From Pseudoxanthomonas daejeonensis (GTDB taxonomy: Bacteria > Pseudomonadota > Gammaproteobacteria > Xanthomonadales > Xanthomonadaceae), in the NCBI RefSeq assembly GCF_010093205.1, contig NZ_PDWN01000014.1:46581-110580 (forward strand): a stretch of 64,000 bases of DNA, written 5' to 3'. Position numbers and translations under genes: made by a program. Below, piece after piece: positions 46,193-56,527 of the stretch. The notes beneath the pieces were generated by a model. It worked only from the letters and a program-made list of their open reading frames with translations. It searched no databases and was not told the DNA's origin. Position 1 is the first letter of the stretch, and each line of letters starts with the position of its first letter.

Positions 46193-49100
46193 GACGCGCT
46201 CCGCGGCCAGCTGACATGCACCTCATGGATGGCGCCATCGTCCACCAGCGCCAGCTCGAAGCCCGCTTGCGCCTGCCCATCGACGCTGAGCCCACCGGCC
46301 ACGCCATCCACCTGCTCCACCTTGATCCGGTAAACGCTGTCGCCGAAGCGGTACTGCATGCCATAGCCGGGCCAGTCCGCCGGCAGGCACGGCTTCAGCG
46401 CCAGGCGCTCGCCGATGCGGCGCAGGCCCAGCAGCGATTCCAGCAGCAGCCGGTACATCCATCCGGCCGAGCCGGTGTACCAGGTCCAGCCGCCACGCCC
46501 CACGTGCGGCGCCACGGCGTAGACATCGGCCGCCAGCACGTAGGGTTCGACCTTGTAGATCGCCGCCGCCGATGCATCCAGTGCGTGGTTGACCGGGTTG
46601 ATCATCCGCGCCAGTTCCCAGGCCCGCGACGCATCGCCCTGGTGGGCGAACGCCATCGCCGCCCACACCGCTGCGTGGGTGTACTGGCCTCCGTTCTCGC
46701 GCACGCCCGGCACATAGCCGCGGATGTAGCCCGGATCCTTGGGCGTCCTGTCGAACGGCGGGTCCAGCAGCTGGATCAGGCCGGCCTCCGGGCGCACGAG
46801 GTGGCGATAGAGCGAATCCAGCGCCTGCTGCGCGCGCTCCGGGCTGGCCACGCCCGACAGCACCGACCAGCTCTGCGAAATCGAATCGATCCGGCATTCG
46901 TCGCTCCGGGTGGAGCCCAGCGGGGTGCCATCGTCGAACCAGGCCCGCCGATACCACTCCCCGTCCCAGGCGTGTTCCTCCAGGTTGCCGTGCAGCTGCG
47001 CGGCCTGCTCGGCACACCAGGTGGCGAACGCCGCATCGCCGCGCAGGGTCGCCACCTCGCCGAAGCGTCGCAGGGTTTCGTGGAGGAAGAAGCCCAGCCA
47101 CACGCTCTCGCCGCGGTTGGCCTCGCCGACGCGGTTCATGCCGTCGTTCCAGTCGCCGGTGGCGATCAGCGGCAGGCCGCGCTCGCCGACCAGGCTGCAG
47201 CCGCGCCGCAGCGCCAGCACGCAATGCTGGTACAGCGACTGCCGCAAGCGCGAGGACACCGGCAGGTCGTAGTAGCCCTCTTCGTCGGGATTGACCGGAC
47301 GGCCCTCGACGAAGCCGGCGAGTTCTCCCAGCACGCTGGTGTCGCCGGTCACCTCCAGGTAACGGCACGTGGCCAGCGGCAACCACAGGTAGTCGTCCGA
47401 GCAGCGCGTGCGCACGCCGCGCCCTTGCGGTGGATGCCACCAGTGCATCACATCGCCCTGCGGGAACTGGTGCGCGGCACTGAGCAGCAGGTGCTCGCGG
47501 GTCAATGCCGGGATCGCATGCAAGGTCGCCATGCTGTCCTGCAGCTGGTCGCGGAAACCGAACGCGCCGCCGGACTGGTAATAGCCGCTGCGCGCGACAT
47601 AGCGGCAGCCCAGGGTCTGGTACAGCAGCCAGCCGTTGGCCAGCGCATCGACCGACGGATCGGGCGTGCTCACCTGCACGGTGGTCAGCAGCACGCGCCA
47701 GTGGATGCGCACCGCATCGAGCGCGTCGTACGCCTGGCCGACACCGCCCACCCGCTGCGCCAGCGCCTGCGCCTCCTCGTAGTCGCGGCCGGCGCCCAGG
47801 CGGAACACGGTTTCCTGCGATTGCCCGTCGGCCAGGTCGATCGGCACCTGGATCGCCGCGCACGGATCCAGGCCCACGCCCAGGCGTCCCGACAGTCGCT
47901 CGCGTTTCAATGCGGCTGGATCGGCCAGGCTGCCATTGCGGCCGAGGAACTCGCTGCGGTCGGCCGTCCAGCTGCAGTCGCCGGCATCGGTATCGAAGAA
48001 CGCCACCCGCCCGCCGAACTCGGTGTTGTAGGGATTGCGCGCGAACAGCGCACCGCTGGCTGCATCGCGCTCGCACACCACGTGCATCTGCGACTTGGAG
48101 CGCAGGTCGCCCAGCACCCACTCCACGTAACCGGTAGCCGACAGGCGCCGGGTGCGCCCGGACACGTTGCGCAGGCGCAGCACCGAGAACTTCACCGCGT
48201 CCTCGACCGCCACGTAGATCCACAGCTCGCTGGCGATGCCGTCTTCTTCGTGCTCGTGGACGGTGTAGCCGAAGCCGTGTCGGGTGCGGTACGCGCCGCG
48301 GCCGCGGCACGGCAGCGGCATCGGCGACCAGACCCGCCCGGTCTCCTCGTCGCGCAGGTAGAACGCCTCGCCGCCGGTGTCCGACACCGGGTCGTTGTGC
48401 CAGGGCGTGAGCCGGAACTCGTGCGCGTTCTCGAACCAGGTGTAGCCGGGCGAACTCTCGCTGACCACCGTGCCCAGCCGGGCATTGGCCATCACGTTGG
48501 ACCACGGCGCCGGCGTGGGCGCGCCTTCGCGCGAGATGACCACGTACTCGCGACCATCGGCGGCGAACGCGCCCAGGCCGTTGTCGAACAGCGTGCCGGT
48601 GACCAGCGGCAGGAACGGCCACGGATCGTGCACGCCTTCGTGCTGGTCCTCGTCGTCCCACGCAGGCGCCGGCAACCCCGCATCGGCCGACGCCAGTGGT
48701 TCGACCGTGGGTACCGCGGTGCTCTCCGGCAGCTTCGCCGGCAGCGCACGCTCGGGCGATGCGTGGCGACCGACCTGCGCGGCCAGCGTGCCGAGCTCGT
48801 CGCTGACGATCACCCGCGCCACCGACTGCAGCAGCACCCGGTCTTCCTGCGACATCAACTGCGCCGGGCGCACGAAGATGCCGCCGGGCAGGTCCAGCAC
48901 GTTGGAGTCCGGATCGGCCGAAACCATGCCCAGGATCTGGTCCTGCAGCTGCTGGCGGTACCCGCTCTTGCTCTCGTTCCAGATCACCAGGTCCGCGCGC
49001 AGGCCCTTGAGCCGCCAGTACGCGTGCGCCTGCACCATCTGCCGGACCAGCTCGATGTTCTCCGCATCGGTGATCTTCAGCAGCACGATCGGCAGGTCGC

Positions 49101-52100
49101 CGGAGATCGCATGCCCCCACAGGCCGGACTGGCCGCGCTGGTTCTGCAGCAGCACCTCCGTGTCCGCGCGCAGCAGCGGACTGGCGTACAGCACCAGGCC
49201 GGCCAGGCGCTCGTACAGCTGCGCCTCGGCCTGGCTGGCGTTGATCTGCCGGCGCACCACCTGGCTGTGGGTCCAGGCCAGGTCGAACACGCGGTCGGCC
49301 AGGCGCCGGTCGCGGTACTTGTCGACCAGGCCGGCGCAGGCCTCGCGGTCGCCGCCCACGCCGTAGACCATGTCGACCATGGCGGTCTGTCCGGGCGCCA
49401 GCTCGATCCGGCAACGGATCGCCACGACCGGATCGAGCACCGAGCCGTCGGTGTCGGACAACTTCGCCTGGCCGGTCAACGCATCCGGTGCGCGCGGGGT
49501 GTTGCCACGGCCGAGGAAACGCGCGCGGTCGGTCTCGTATGAGATCTCGGTGATGTCGGCATCGTGGACCGCGATCAGGTGGAACATCCACGGCGGCACT
49601 TCATCGTGCGCGCGCGGCCGGCGCGTGCACAGCAGCGCCTGCTTGGGCCGGACGATTTCGGTCTGCACGAACAGGTTGCTGAAGGCCGGATGCACCTCGT
49701 CGGAGATCGCCGGCGCCAGCACCACCTCGGCATAGGTGGTGATCTCGATGGTGCGCGTGCGCCGGCTGCGGTTGCTCAGGCGCAGGCGGCGCAGCTCGAT
49801 GTCGTCCTCGGCCGAGATCGCCACTTCCAGATGGCTTTCGTAGCCGTTCCTGGTACCACGGAACTCGACCTTGGCATCGGAGAAGATCGCCTCGTACTGG
49901 TCCATCGCCACGGCCGTGGGCTGCAGCGCGGTCGACCAGAACTGGCCACTCTCCACATCGCGCAGGTAGCAGAACGTGCCCCAGTGGTCGCGGGTGCCGT
50001 CCTCGCGCCAGCGCGTGGTGGCCATGTCGCGATGCCGGCTGTAGCCGCCGCCGGCGTGGGTGAGCATGCCGTGGTAGCGGCCGTTGGACAGCAGCTGCAC
50101 CTCCGGTCGCGCACTGCCCGGGTTGCGCAGGATCCGCAGCTGGGTCTCGGTTTCGCCCGAGGTCGCGCGCGCGCCCTGCACCTCGGCCTCGTGCGGATGG
50201 AACAGCCCGGTCTGCGGGATGCGCTCCTGCAACAGCAGCACCGTGGCCTGGAACTCGGCATCGGCCAGGAAACGCTGCTGCATGGGCTGCCGACGCAGCA
50301 GGTAATCCAGCGCCAGGAACCCCATGCCCTGGTGGTGGGCCATGAACGAGCGGATCAGCACGTAGTCCTGGCCGGGCGGCACCCGCGCGGCGGTGTAGTC
50401 GACCGCCTCGTACATGCCGAACGCGCCGGAGAAGCCCAGCGCTTCCATCCGTTGCAGGTTCTGGCAGGCCGCCTCGGGCGCGACCATCAGCGCCATCATG
50501 CTGGCGTAAGGCGCGATCACCCGGTCCTGGCCCAGGCCGCGCTTGAGGCCGAGCCCGGGTACGCCGAAAGCGCGGTACTGGTAGTTCATCCGCGCATCGA
50601 CCGCGTTGTAGCCGGACTCGGAGATGCCCCACGGCACGTCCAGGCTGCGGCCGTGCAGGATCTGCGCTTCCACCGCGTGGCGCGCGGTCTGGTCGAGCAG
50701 CGTGTCCGGATAGCTGGGCATCACCAGCTGCGGCATCAGGTATTCGAACATCGAGCCGCTCCACGACAGCAGCGTCGCATAGCCATCGACGTCGGTCAGC
50801 AGCCGGCCCAGCGCGAACCAGCTCTCCTGCGGCAGCTGGCCCTGGGCGATGCCCACGAAGGTGCACAGCCGTGCCTCGGAGGCGAGCAGGTCGTAGTAGC
50901 CGGCGTCCAGGCGATGCTCGTCGAGGTTGTAGCCGATGGCCAGCAGGTGGCGGGCGCGGTCGTACAGGAACCCGTACTCCATCAGCGAGAACTGGCCGGC
51001 CATATGCGCCAATCGTTCCAGCTGGTGGATGCGATCGCGTGCGCGCATGCCTGCGGTCGATTGCGGCGCGTACGCATGCAACGCGCGCAGGCTGGGCATG
51101 GGCGCACTGGATTCGTCGGCGCCGGCGCCATCGCTGGCCAGCAGGTCGGGCATGAAGAACAGCAGCTCGGCATGCGCGGCCTGGCAGCCCTCCAGCAGCG
51201 CGACCGGCCAGTCGCGCTGGCCATCGACCGGCGCCAGTGCTGCGGGCCATGCAGCCACGATCGCTTCGGCATGCGCCATCAACTGGGCGAGCCGGCGCTC
51301 GGCCTGGCCGACCGCATGCGTGCGCTGCTCCAGTGCAGGCGCAAGCACCTCGCGGAATCCGGACAGCGCGGCGGTCAGTGCATCGGCCTGCGGATCGCTG
51401 GCGAGTGGACGCCTGGCCAGTTCGTCCTCCAGTACGCCCAGCGTGTCGGCCAGGCCACGGAACGTATGCGGCGCCAGCACCGGCGCATCGGCCAGCGCGA
51501 GCAGCCCCTGGCGCAGGGTCAACAGGTGCCCGGCCAGGTTGCCGCTGTCCACGGTGGAGATGTAGCGCGGCGGCAGCGGCTGCAGGGTCTGGGTGTCGTA
51601 CCAGTTGCAGAAATGGCCGCGATGCCGCGGCAATTCTTCCAGCGTGCCGAACACCCGCTGCGTGCGCTCCATCACCGCGCCCACCTGCGCATAACCGAAG
51701 TCGTACGCCGACAGGTTGGCCAGCAGCGACAGGCCGATGTTGGTCGGCGAAGTGCGCCGCGCCACCACCAGCGACGGATGCTCCTGGATGTTGTCCGGCG
51801 GAAGCCAGTGGTCCTCGGCGCGCACCCACGTTTCGAAGAACGCCCAGGTCCGCCGCGCCAGGCGGCCCAGGAACGCCCGCTGCGTGCCGGACAGTTCCGC
51901 GCCCTGCGTCCGCGGCGGCCAGCCCAGCCACGCCATCAGTCCCGGCGACAGCAGCCACAGCAGCAGCAATGGCGTGGCCACCGGCAATACGCCCGGGCGC
52001 ACCCATGCCAGCGCCGCGGCCACGCCCAGCGCGAACAGCGGCGCCAGCGCCATGCTGCGCCACTCGGCGCTGCGGTCGCTGCCCAGGCTGCGCTCCACTT

Positions 52101-54924
52101 CACTGGACGGGTTCCATTGCAGCAGGTGGCGACGGCTGAGCAGCAGCCGCCAGAGCGTGCGTGCGATCGCCAGCAGGTTGACCGACGCTTCGTACGGCAG
52201 GCAGGCCAGCGTCACCACCGCACGCTGCAGTTGGCGCAGGCTGTCCTTGCCCACCTGGGCCAGGTGCGCTTCCCACGGCATGTCCAGCGGCAGCGCAATC
52301 ATGTTGCGCAGCGCCTGCAGCAGTACCGGCAGCAGCCACAAGCCCAGCACCGCCGTCGTCCATGCCAGCGGCTGCGGCGACCACGCCCAGCCCAGCAGCA
52401 GCAACGCGACGGCCGCCGGTGCGACCAGGCTGCGGCGCAGGTTGTCCAGCAGCTTGCCGCGCGAGAGCCAGCTCAGCGGATTGCGTTCGAACCCGCCGCC
52501 ACGGCGCGGCACCCACGGCAGCAGCCATGGCAGCAGCTGCCAGTCGCCGCGGATCCAGCGCGCCCGGCGCTTGATGTCGGCGGCATAGCGCTCGGGATAT
52601 TCCTCGTACAGGCGCACGTCGCTGACCAGGCCGGCGCGCGCGTAGCAGCCTTCGAGCAGGTCGTGGCTGAGGATGGCGTTGTCCGGGAAGCGGTCGCCCA
52701 GCGCGTACTCGAACGCATCCACGTCGTAGATGCCCTTGCCGACGAACGAGCCCTCGCCGAACAGGTCCTGGTACACGTCCGAGACGGTGCGCGTGTAGGG
52801 ATCGATGCCCGGCTCGCTGCCGAACAGGCGTGCATAGCGCGAACTGCGCCGCCCGCCCAGGCTGGTGCCGACGCTGGGCTGGAGGATGCCGTAGCCCTCC
52901 ACCACCCGGCGCCGGGCCACGTCGAAGCGCGGCCGGTTGAGCGGATGGGCCAGGGTGGCGACGAACTCGCGCGCCGCATCGCGCGGCAGCCGCGTATCGG
53001 TATCCAGGGTGATGACGTAGCGCACCTGCGCCAGCGGCTCGATCTTGCCGACCACGCGCATGAACGCGCCCTCATCGCCCCCGCGCAGCAGCCGGTTGAG
53101 CGCGGCCAGCTTGCCGCGCTTGCGCTCGTGACCCATCCAGCGGCGCTCGCGCGGGTTCCATTCGCGCGCCCGGTGCAGCAGGAAGAACCGGTCGCCCTGC
53201 TCGGGCGCATAACGGTCGTTGAGCCGCTCGATCTGCCGGGCCGCATGCCCGAGCATCTCCCCGTCGCCGGGCATCGCTTCCTGGTCGGCGTCCAGGAAGT
53301 CGGTGAGCAGGGCGAAGTGCAGCTGCGTGTCGCGGTTGGCGAGGAAGCGCACCTCCAGCCCTTCGACCAGCGCATCGATCGAATCGGCGCTGGACAGCAT
53401 GCTCGGCACCACCACCAGGGTGCGGAACTGGACCGGGATGCCGCGCGAGAAATCCATCCGCGGCAACGGGCGTGGCGGTACTCGCAGGGTGGCCGTCCAG
53501 TTGACCAGGGCGATGCCCAGCTCGCTGAACACCACCACCGCCAATGCAGCGGCCAGCCATACCGGTATCGGCCCGGTGCCGGCCGACAGCAGGCCCCAGG
53601 TGCTGATCGCGATGACCACCGCGATCGGCAGCAGGTAGGCCGGCAGGCGCACGCGGCGCGGTGGCAGGCGCGCGGGCCGGTAGCGCGGGGCGGCCGCGGC
53701 GACCTCGGCCTGGGTCTGCGCCACGCCGTCGTCCAGCAGGTAGTAGCCCACGTGCGCACGGCGGTCCTGTGGATCAGTGTCGGCGACGGCCTGGGCCAGG
53801 CGCAGCGCCACCGCGGCCACTTCCGGCTCGGACGCGCGGCTGCGGCGGGCGATCTTCTCCACCACGTGCCGATACGCGTCGCGGGTGCTGAAATCCATCA
53901 GCGCATAGGTCCCGGCCGGATCGGTGCCCAGCGCGTGCTCGACCACGCTCATCTCTTCGACGAACAGGCGCCAGTCCATGTTGGCCAGGAAGCGCAGGCT
54001 GCCGATGCTGTTGCTGATCGAGACCTGGTCGGCGGCCTGCTGCTGGCTCTCGCCGTGGACCAGTTCCTCGATGCGATGGCCGCCCTCGGCGGCCCACTGG
54101 TCCAGCCACGACAGCGGCATCGCCAGCACCGAGCCCTGCCCTTGCAGCGCCCGGGTCAGCTCGGAGACGAACGCCCCGGTCAACGGCGGCCGCGAGCGCG
54201 CCATGTCGGCGACCACCAGGACCACGTCCACCGGGTTCCGCGCGGCGGTGCTGTTGAGCGCCTCCACCCACATGCTGGCCAGCTGCCGGTCGGCGCCGTC
54301 GCGCATCACCCCGGCCGCCATGCGCCGCAGGTTGTCGATCAATGCCAGCCTGAGCATGATCGGCACGGCCCACAATTCACCCAGCCGCAGCGGCGTGACC
54401 TCCTGGTAGGCGGCAACGAAGCGGCTGATGGCCTCCGCATCGACCCGTCCGTCGCCGTGCGCGATCGCCTGCAGGGACAGGTCGTAGACCCGCGGCAGCC
54501 CGGCCGACGGCCCCTGCGCCAGCGTCGGGAGCTGCTGGCTGTAGGCCCTGGGCAGATGCCTGCGCGCGGTGTGGATCTGCTCCTGGATCAGGTAGAAGTT
54601 GTCCAGCAGCCACTCGCCCGCCGGCGTGATCCGCATGTCGTCCTGGACCATGCGCGTGAGCAGGTCGCTGGCGTCGTCGAGCAGGCGTTCGTTCTCCTGC
54701 AGCCGATCGAGCAGCCTTACCGGCCCCGGCCGCGGCTGCAGGTGATGCATCCGTGCCAGCGCCCGTCCGTGCAGCTCCATCTGCTCGACGTTGAACAACG
54801 CCGAGCGCAGCGGCTCTTCGACCATGGGCACCGGGGCGGCGGCCGCGCGACGGATGCGCCAAAGGCGCCGCAGACGACGGCGCAAGCGCAGCCAGCGACC
54901 GAACATTCGGCGCGATTCGGGCAT
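46189..54924 (-). CDS. ndvB: Cyclic beta-(1,2)-glucan synthase (NdvB/ChvB type)
   Basis: A 2911-residue membrane enzyme. Hydrophobic segments lie at about 425-475 and 820-1010. A GT84 glycosyltransferase core sits between them, with YVITLDTDTRLPRD near residue 638 and an RGDWQLLPW element near 795. A glycoamylase-like domain covers about 1080-1540 (DTQTLQPLPPRYISTVDSGN; HHQGMGFLALDYLL). A C-terminal GH94 phosphorylase domain carries GDWNDGMN near 2593, the general acid Asp. This matches NdvB, which makes and cyclises periplasmic glucan in osmoadaptation and host interaction. The start at 54924 (MPESRRMFGRW) was chosen; upstream in-frame codons are unlike the family. Confidence 0.96.
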   Translation of the reverse strand: MPESRRMFGRWLRLRRRLRRLWRIRRAAAAPVPMVEEPLRSALFNVEQMELHGRALARMHHLQPRPGPVRLLDRLQENERLLDDASDLLTRMVQDDMRITPAGEWLLDNFYLIQEQIHTARRHLPRAYSQQLPTLAQGPSAGLPRVYDLSLQAIAHGDGRVDAEAISRFVAAYQEVTPLRLGELWAVPIMLRLALIDNLRRMAAGVMRDGADRQLASMWVEALNSTAARNPVDVVLVVADMARSRPPLTGAFVSELTRALQGQGSVLAMPLSWLDQWAAEGGHRIEELVHGESQQQAADQVSISNSIGSLRFLANMDWRLFVEEMSVVEHALGTDPAGTYALMDFSTRDAYRHVVEKIARRSRASEPEVAAVALRLAQAVADTDPQDRRAHVGYYLLDDGVAQTQAEVAAAAPRYRPARLPPRRVRLPAYLLPIAVVIAISTWGLLSAGTGPIPVWLAAALAVVVFSELGIALVNWTATLRVPPRPLPRMDFSRGIPVQFRTLVVVPSMLSSADSIDALVEGLEVRFLANRDTQLHFALLTDFLDADQEAMPGDGEMLGHAARQIERLNDRYAPEQGDRFFLLHRAREWNPRERRWMGHERKRGKLAALNRLLRGGDEGAFMRVVGKIEPLAQVRYVITLDTDTRLPRDAAREFVATLAHPLNRPRFDVARRRVVEGYGILQPSVGTSLGGRRSSRYARLFGSEPGIDPYTRTVSDVYQDLFGEGSFVGKGIYDVDAFEYALGDRFPDNAILSHDLLEGCYARAGLVSDVRLYEEYPERYAADIKRRARWIRGDWQLLPWLLPWVPRRGGGFERNPLSWLSRGKLLDNLRRSLVAPAAVALLLLGWAWSPQPLAWTTAVLGLWLLPVLLQALRNMIALPLDMPWEAHLAQVGKDSLRQLQRAVVTLACLPYEASVNLLAIARTLWRLLLSRRHLLQWNPSSEVERSLGSDRSAEWRSMALAPLFALGVAAALAWVRPGVLPVATPLLLLWLLSPGLMAWLGWPPRTQGAELSGTQRAFLGRLARRTWAFFETWVRAEDHWLPPDNIQEHPSLVVARRTSPTNIGLSLLANLSAYDFGYAQVGAVMERTQRVFGTLEELPRHRGHFCNWYDTQTLQPLPPRYISTVDSGNLAGHLLTLRQGLLALADAPVLAPHTFRGLADTLGVLEDELARRPLASDPQADALTAALSGFREVLAPALEQRTHAVGQAERRLAQLMAHAEAIVAAWPAALAPVDGQRDWPVALLEGCQAAHAELLFFMPDLLASDGAGADESSAPMPSLRALHAYAPQSTAGMRARDRIHQLERLAHMAGQFSLMEYGFLYDRARHLLAIGYNLDEHRLDAGYYDLLASEARLCTFVGIAQGQLPQESWFALGRLLTDVDGYATLLSWSGSMFEYLMPQLVMPSYPDTLLDQTARHAVEAQILHGRSLDVPWGISESGYNAVDARMNYQYRAFGVPGLGLKRGLGQDRVIAPYASMMALMVAPEAACQNLQRMEALGFSGAFGMYEAVDYTAARVPPGQDYVLIRSFMAHHQGMGFLALDYLLRRQPMQQRFLADAEFQATVLLLQERIPQTGLFHPHEAEVQGARATSGETETQLRILRNPGSARPEVQLLSNGRYHGMLTHAGGGYSRHRDMATTRWREDGTRDHWGTFCYLRDVESGQFWSTALQPTAVAMDQYEAIFSDAKVEFRGTRNGYESHLEVAISAEDDIELRRLRLSNRSRRTRTIEITTYAEVVLAPAISDEVHPAFSNLFVQTEIVRPKQALLCTRRPRAHDEVPPWMFHLIAVHDADITEISYETDRARFLGRGNTPRAPDALTGQAKLSDTDGSVLDPVVAIRCRIELAPGQTAMVDMVYGVGGDREACAGLVDKYRDRRLADRVFDLAWTHSQVVRRQINASQAEAQLYERLAGLVLYASPLLRADTEVLLQNQRGQSGLWGHAISGDLPIVLLKITDAENIELVRQMVQAHAYWRLKGLRADLVIWNESKSGYRQQLQDQILGMVSADPDSNVLDLPGGIFVRPAQLMSQEDRVLLQSVARVIVSDELGTLAAQVGRHASPERALPAKLPESTAVPTVEPLASADAGLPAPAWDDEDQHEGVHDPWPFLPLVTGTLFDNGLGAFAADGREYVVISREGAPTPAPWSNVMANARLGTVVSESSPGYTWFENAHEFRLTPWHNDPVSDTGGEAFYLRDEETGRVWSPMPLPCRGRGAYRTRHGFGYTVHEHEEDGIASELWIYVAVEDAVKFSVLRLRNVSGRTRRLSATGYVEWVLGDLRSKSQMHVVCERDAASGALFARNPYNTEFGGRVAFFDTDAGDCSWTADRSEFLGRNGSLADPAALKRERLSGRLGVGLDPCAAIQVPIDLADGQSQETVFRLGAGRDYEEAQALAQRVGGVGQAYDALDAVRIHWRVLLTTVQVSTPDPSVDALANGWLLYQTLGCRYVARSGYYQSGGAFGFRDQLQDSMATLHAIPALTREHLLLSAAHQFPQGDVMHWWHPPQGRGVRTRCSDDYLWLPLATCRYLEVTGDTSVLGELAGFVEGRPVNPDEEGYYDLPVSSRLRQSLYQHCVLALRRGCSLVGERGLPLIATGDWNDGMNRVGEANRGESVWLGFFLHETLRRFGEVATLRGDAAFATWCAEQAAQLHGNLEEHAWDGEWYRRAWFDDGTPLGSTRSDECRIDSISQSWSVLSGVASPERAQQALDSLYRHLVRPEAGLIQLLDPPFDRTPKDPGYIRGYVPGVRENGGQYTHAAVWAAMAFAHQGDASRAWELARMINPVNHALDASAAAIYKVEPYVLAADVYAVAPHVGRGGWTWYTGSAGWMYRLLLESLLGLRRIGERLALKPCLPADWPGYGMQYRFGDSVYRIKVEQVDGVAGGLSVDGQAQAGFELALVDDGAIHEVHVSWPRSAS

Positions 54925-55175
54925 GGAGCATCCGTGGGAGAAGCAGGTGATGCCTCGGGCTTCATCCTCGCACCGCCGTGGCAACCGTCGCGTGAAAGCG
55001 GCGTCGCGCGGCGTGTGGCACATGAACGGAACCGGCGCTCCGGTTTGCTATTGCGCCGGCATGGGCATACCGTGGCGATGCTGAGTTACAAGGGTCACTC
55101 GAATCCGTGACCCGATGCCGTCGACATCGTTCCACTGCACCGTTGCACCCATTCCCTCCTTGCAGCCAGCGTCCT

Positions 55176-55195
55176 GCCGCATAAGCGGCTTTTTT
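55176..55195 (+). promoter_or_regulatory. Terminator-like hairpin in the cold-shock gene leader
   Basis: GCCGC ATAA GCGGC is followed at once by six T, about 20 bases before the ATG and just before the AAGGAG ribosome site of the csp gene. It looks like an attenuator in the 5' leader. The rest of 54925-55217 contains no gene. Confidence 0.55.
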
Positions 55196-55217
55196 CCATG
55201 CTCCAAGGAGATACACC

Positions 55218-55427
55218 ATGTCCCAGACCCAGACCGGCACCGTGAAGTGGTTCAACGACGCCAAGGGCTTCGGCTTCATCACCCCGGAAAGCGGCCCGGA
55301 CCTTTTCGTCCACCACAATTCCATCCAGTCCTCGGGCTTCCGCAGCCTGCAGGAAGGCCAGCGCGTGCAGTTCGTCGCCGTGCAGGGCCAGAAGGGCATG
55401 CAGGCCGACCAGGTCCAGCCGCTCTGA
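55218..55427 (+). CDS. Cold-shock protein (CspA family)
   Basis: A 69-residue single cold-shock domain: [15 protein letters not shown] contains RNP1 (KGFGFI), and DLFVHHNSI is RNP2. It binds single-stranded RNA and DNA and acts as an RNA chaperone. The length is normal. The ATG at 55218 has a good AAGGAG site. Upstream there is a terminator-like hairpin and downstream a strong terminator. Whether it is cold-inducible cannot be read from sequence, but the structured leader suggests it. Confidence 0.96.
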   Translation: MSQTQTGTVKWFNDAKGFGFITPESGPDLFVHHNSIQSSGFRSLQEGQRVQFVAVQGQKGMQADQVQPL

Positions 55428-55483
55428 CCGCAGCCTTCACCGGCTGATGGAAGCGGCCGTCCGGCGCAAGCCGGACATCCGCA

Positions 55484-55515
55484 CGAAAAAGCCCGGCGCA
55501 TGCCGGGCTTTTTTC
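55484..55515 (+). terminator. Rho-independent terminator after the cold-shock gene
   Basis: GCCCGGC GCAT GCCGGGC is flanked by AAAAA before and TTTTTT after, 64 bases beyond the stop. It is bidirectional in form and so also serves the convergent YkgJ-type gene. Confidence 0.9.
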
Positions 55516-55541
55516 TTGCCTGTCGCCGCGGCCATCGCCGT

Positions 55542-55862
55542 TCATTCCAGCTGCATCGGGATTCCCCGCGCGCGGTCGCGGCTGTAATCGATGCGCAGCG
55601 CCCGGCAGTGCGGGCCGTTCATGACGAAGCGCCGGCACGCCTCCGGGCGATGTTCGTAGATGCCACAGTTCATGTGTTCATGGTCCAGCGCCGCGCACCA
55701 GCCGGACGCACCCTGGGCCATGACCCGCACGCCGGTCGGCAACTGGGCGACCAGGTGTTCGGGGATGTCGTCCCCGGGCTGCAGCACCACCGTCAGCTGG
55801 CAGCACAGCGCGACACAGCGCTCGCACTGGGTGCCGGGCGTGGGCAGCGGCAGGCGGTTCAT
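55542..55862 (-). CDS. YkgJ-family cysteine cluster protein
   Basis: A 106-residue protein with many cysteines, beginning CERCVALCC (Cys13, 16, 20, 21) and continuing with WCAALD, CGIYEHRPEACRRF and CRAL. This is the spacing of YkgJ/UPF0153 zinc or iron-sulfur cluster proteins. The ATG at 55862 overlaps the stop of the methyltransferase gene, so the two are coupled. The function of the family is poorly defined. The position of the metal ligands is inferred from the motif. Confidence 0.85.
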   Translation of the reverse strand: MNRLPLPTPGTQCERCVALCCQLTVVLQPGDDIPEHLVAQLPTGVRVMAQGASGWCAALDHEHMNCGIYEHRPEACRRFVMNGPHCRALRIDYSRDRARGIPMQLE

Positions 55863-56527
55863 CCCGCCCCGGCCCCGACGCGGGTGTAGTGCAGCAGCCG
55901 GCCCCGGTATGGCGCCTCGTCGCGATCGTCCATCGGGCAGCGCTCCTCGGCCATGCCGAATCCACGCGCCTCCAGCAGGCGGCTGAAGCGCGCGCTGTTG
56001 CCGCGGCCCGGATCGGTCACCAGCACCTCCGCCGCCGGATACGCATGGCGGTCGACCACGCCGGCCAGCAGCGCGGCCTGGTCGGTCTCGTACAGCACGT
56101 CGCTGGCGATGATCAGGTCGAAGTGGCCCAGCGCCGGCAGCGGCGCGTCCCAGCGCAGCTGGCGGTAGTGCACCACCGGCAGCGCGTTGAGCGCGGCGTT
56201 GTAGGCCAGGAACGGTTCGGCCAGCGGATGCATGTCCGAGGCGATGACGTCGGCGCCGCGCTGCTGCAGGACCAGGCTGGCGAGGCCGATGCCGCAGCCC
56301 AGTTCCAGCACCCGCTTGCCGGCGATGTCGAAGCGCTGCATCGCCTGCGCCAGCAGGCGCCCGGCCGGCCACAGCTGGCCGAACAGGCTCCATTGCGCCG
56401 AGGAGATGCCGAGGCGGTCGGCATGCCCGTCGGGATCGGAGAACTGCTGCTTGTCGCTGAGCACGCGCAACCGCCAGGCGTGCCCGCCGATGGAGAGGGA
56501 TTCATTGCGGGTGGTGTAACCGGGCAT
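55859..56527 (-). CDS. Class I SAM methyltransferase (Methyltransf_16 type)
   Basis: A 222-residue protein with the SAM-binding glycine loop VLELGCGIGLASLVLQQRG, followed by acidic IASDMHP and later FDLIIASDVLYE. These match the METTL21-like group of protein lysine methyltransferases and related class I enzymes. The ATG at 56527 (MPGYTTRNES) fits the fold. It is first in an overlapping pair with the YkgJ-type gene. The methyl acceptor is unknown. Confidence 0.83.
   Translation of the reverse strand: MPGYTTRNESLSIGGHAWRLRVLSDKQQFSDPDGHADRLGISSAQWSLFGQLWPAGRLLAQAMQRFDIAGKRVLELGCGIGLASLVLQQRGADVIASDMHPLAEPFLAYNAALNALPVVHYRQLRWDAPLPALGHFDLIIASDVLYETDQAALLAGVVDRHAYPAAEVLVTDPGRGNSARFSRLLEARGFGMAEERCPMDDRDEAPYRGRLLHYTRVGAGAG

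Noticed and set aside
46216..55110. Very long open frames on the plus strand opposite the glucan synthase gene
   Set aside because: They are antisense shadows of a GC-rich gene: no domain, no ribosome site, and His/Gln/Arg-rich composition typical of such shadows. The minus-strand protein matches a known family along its length.
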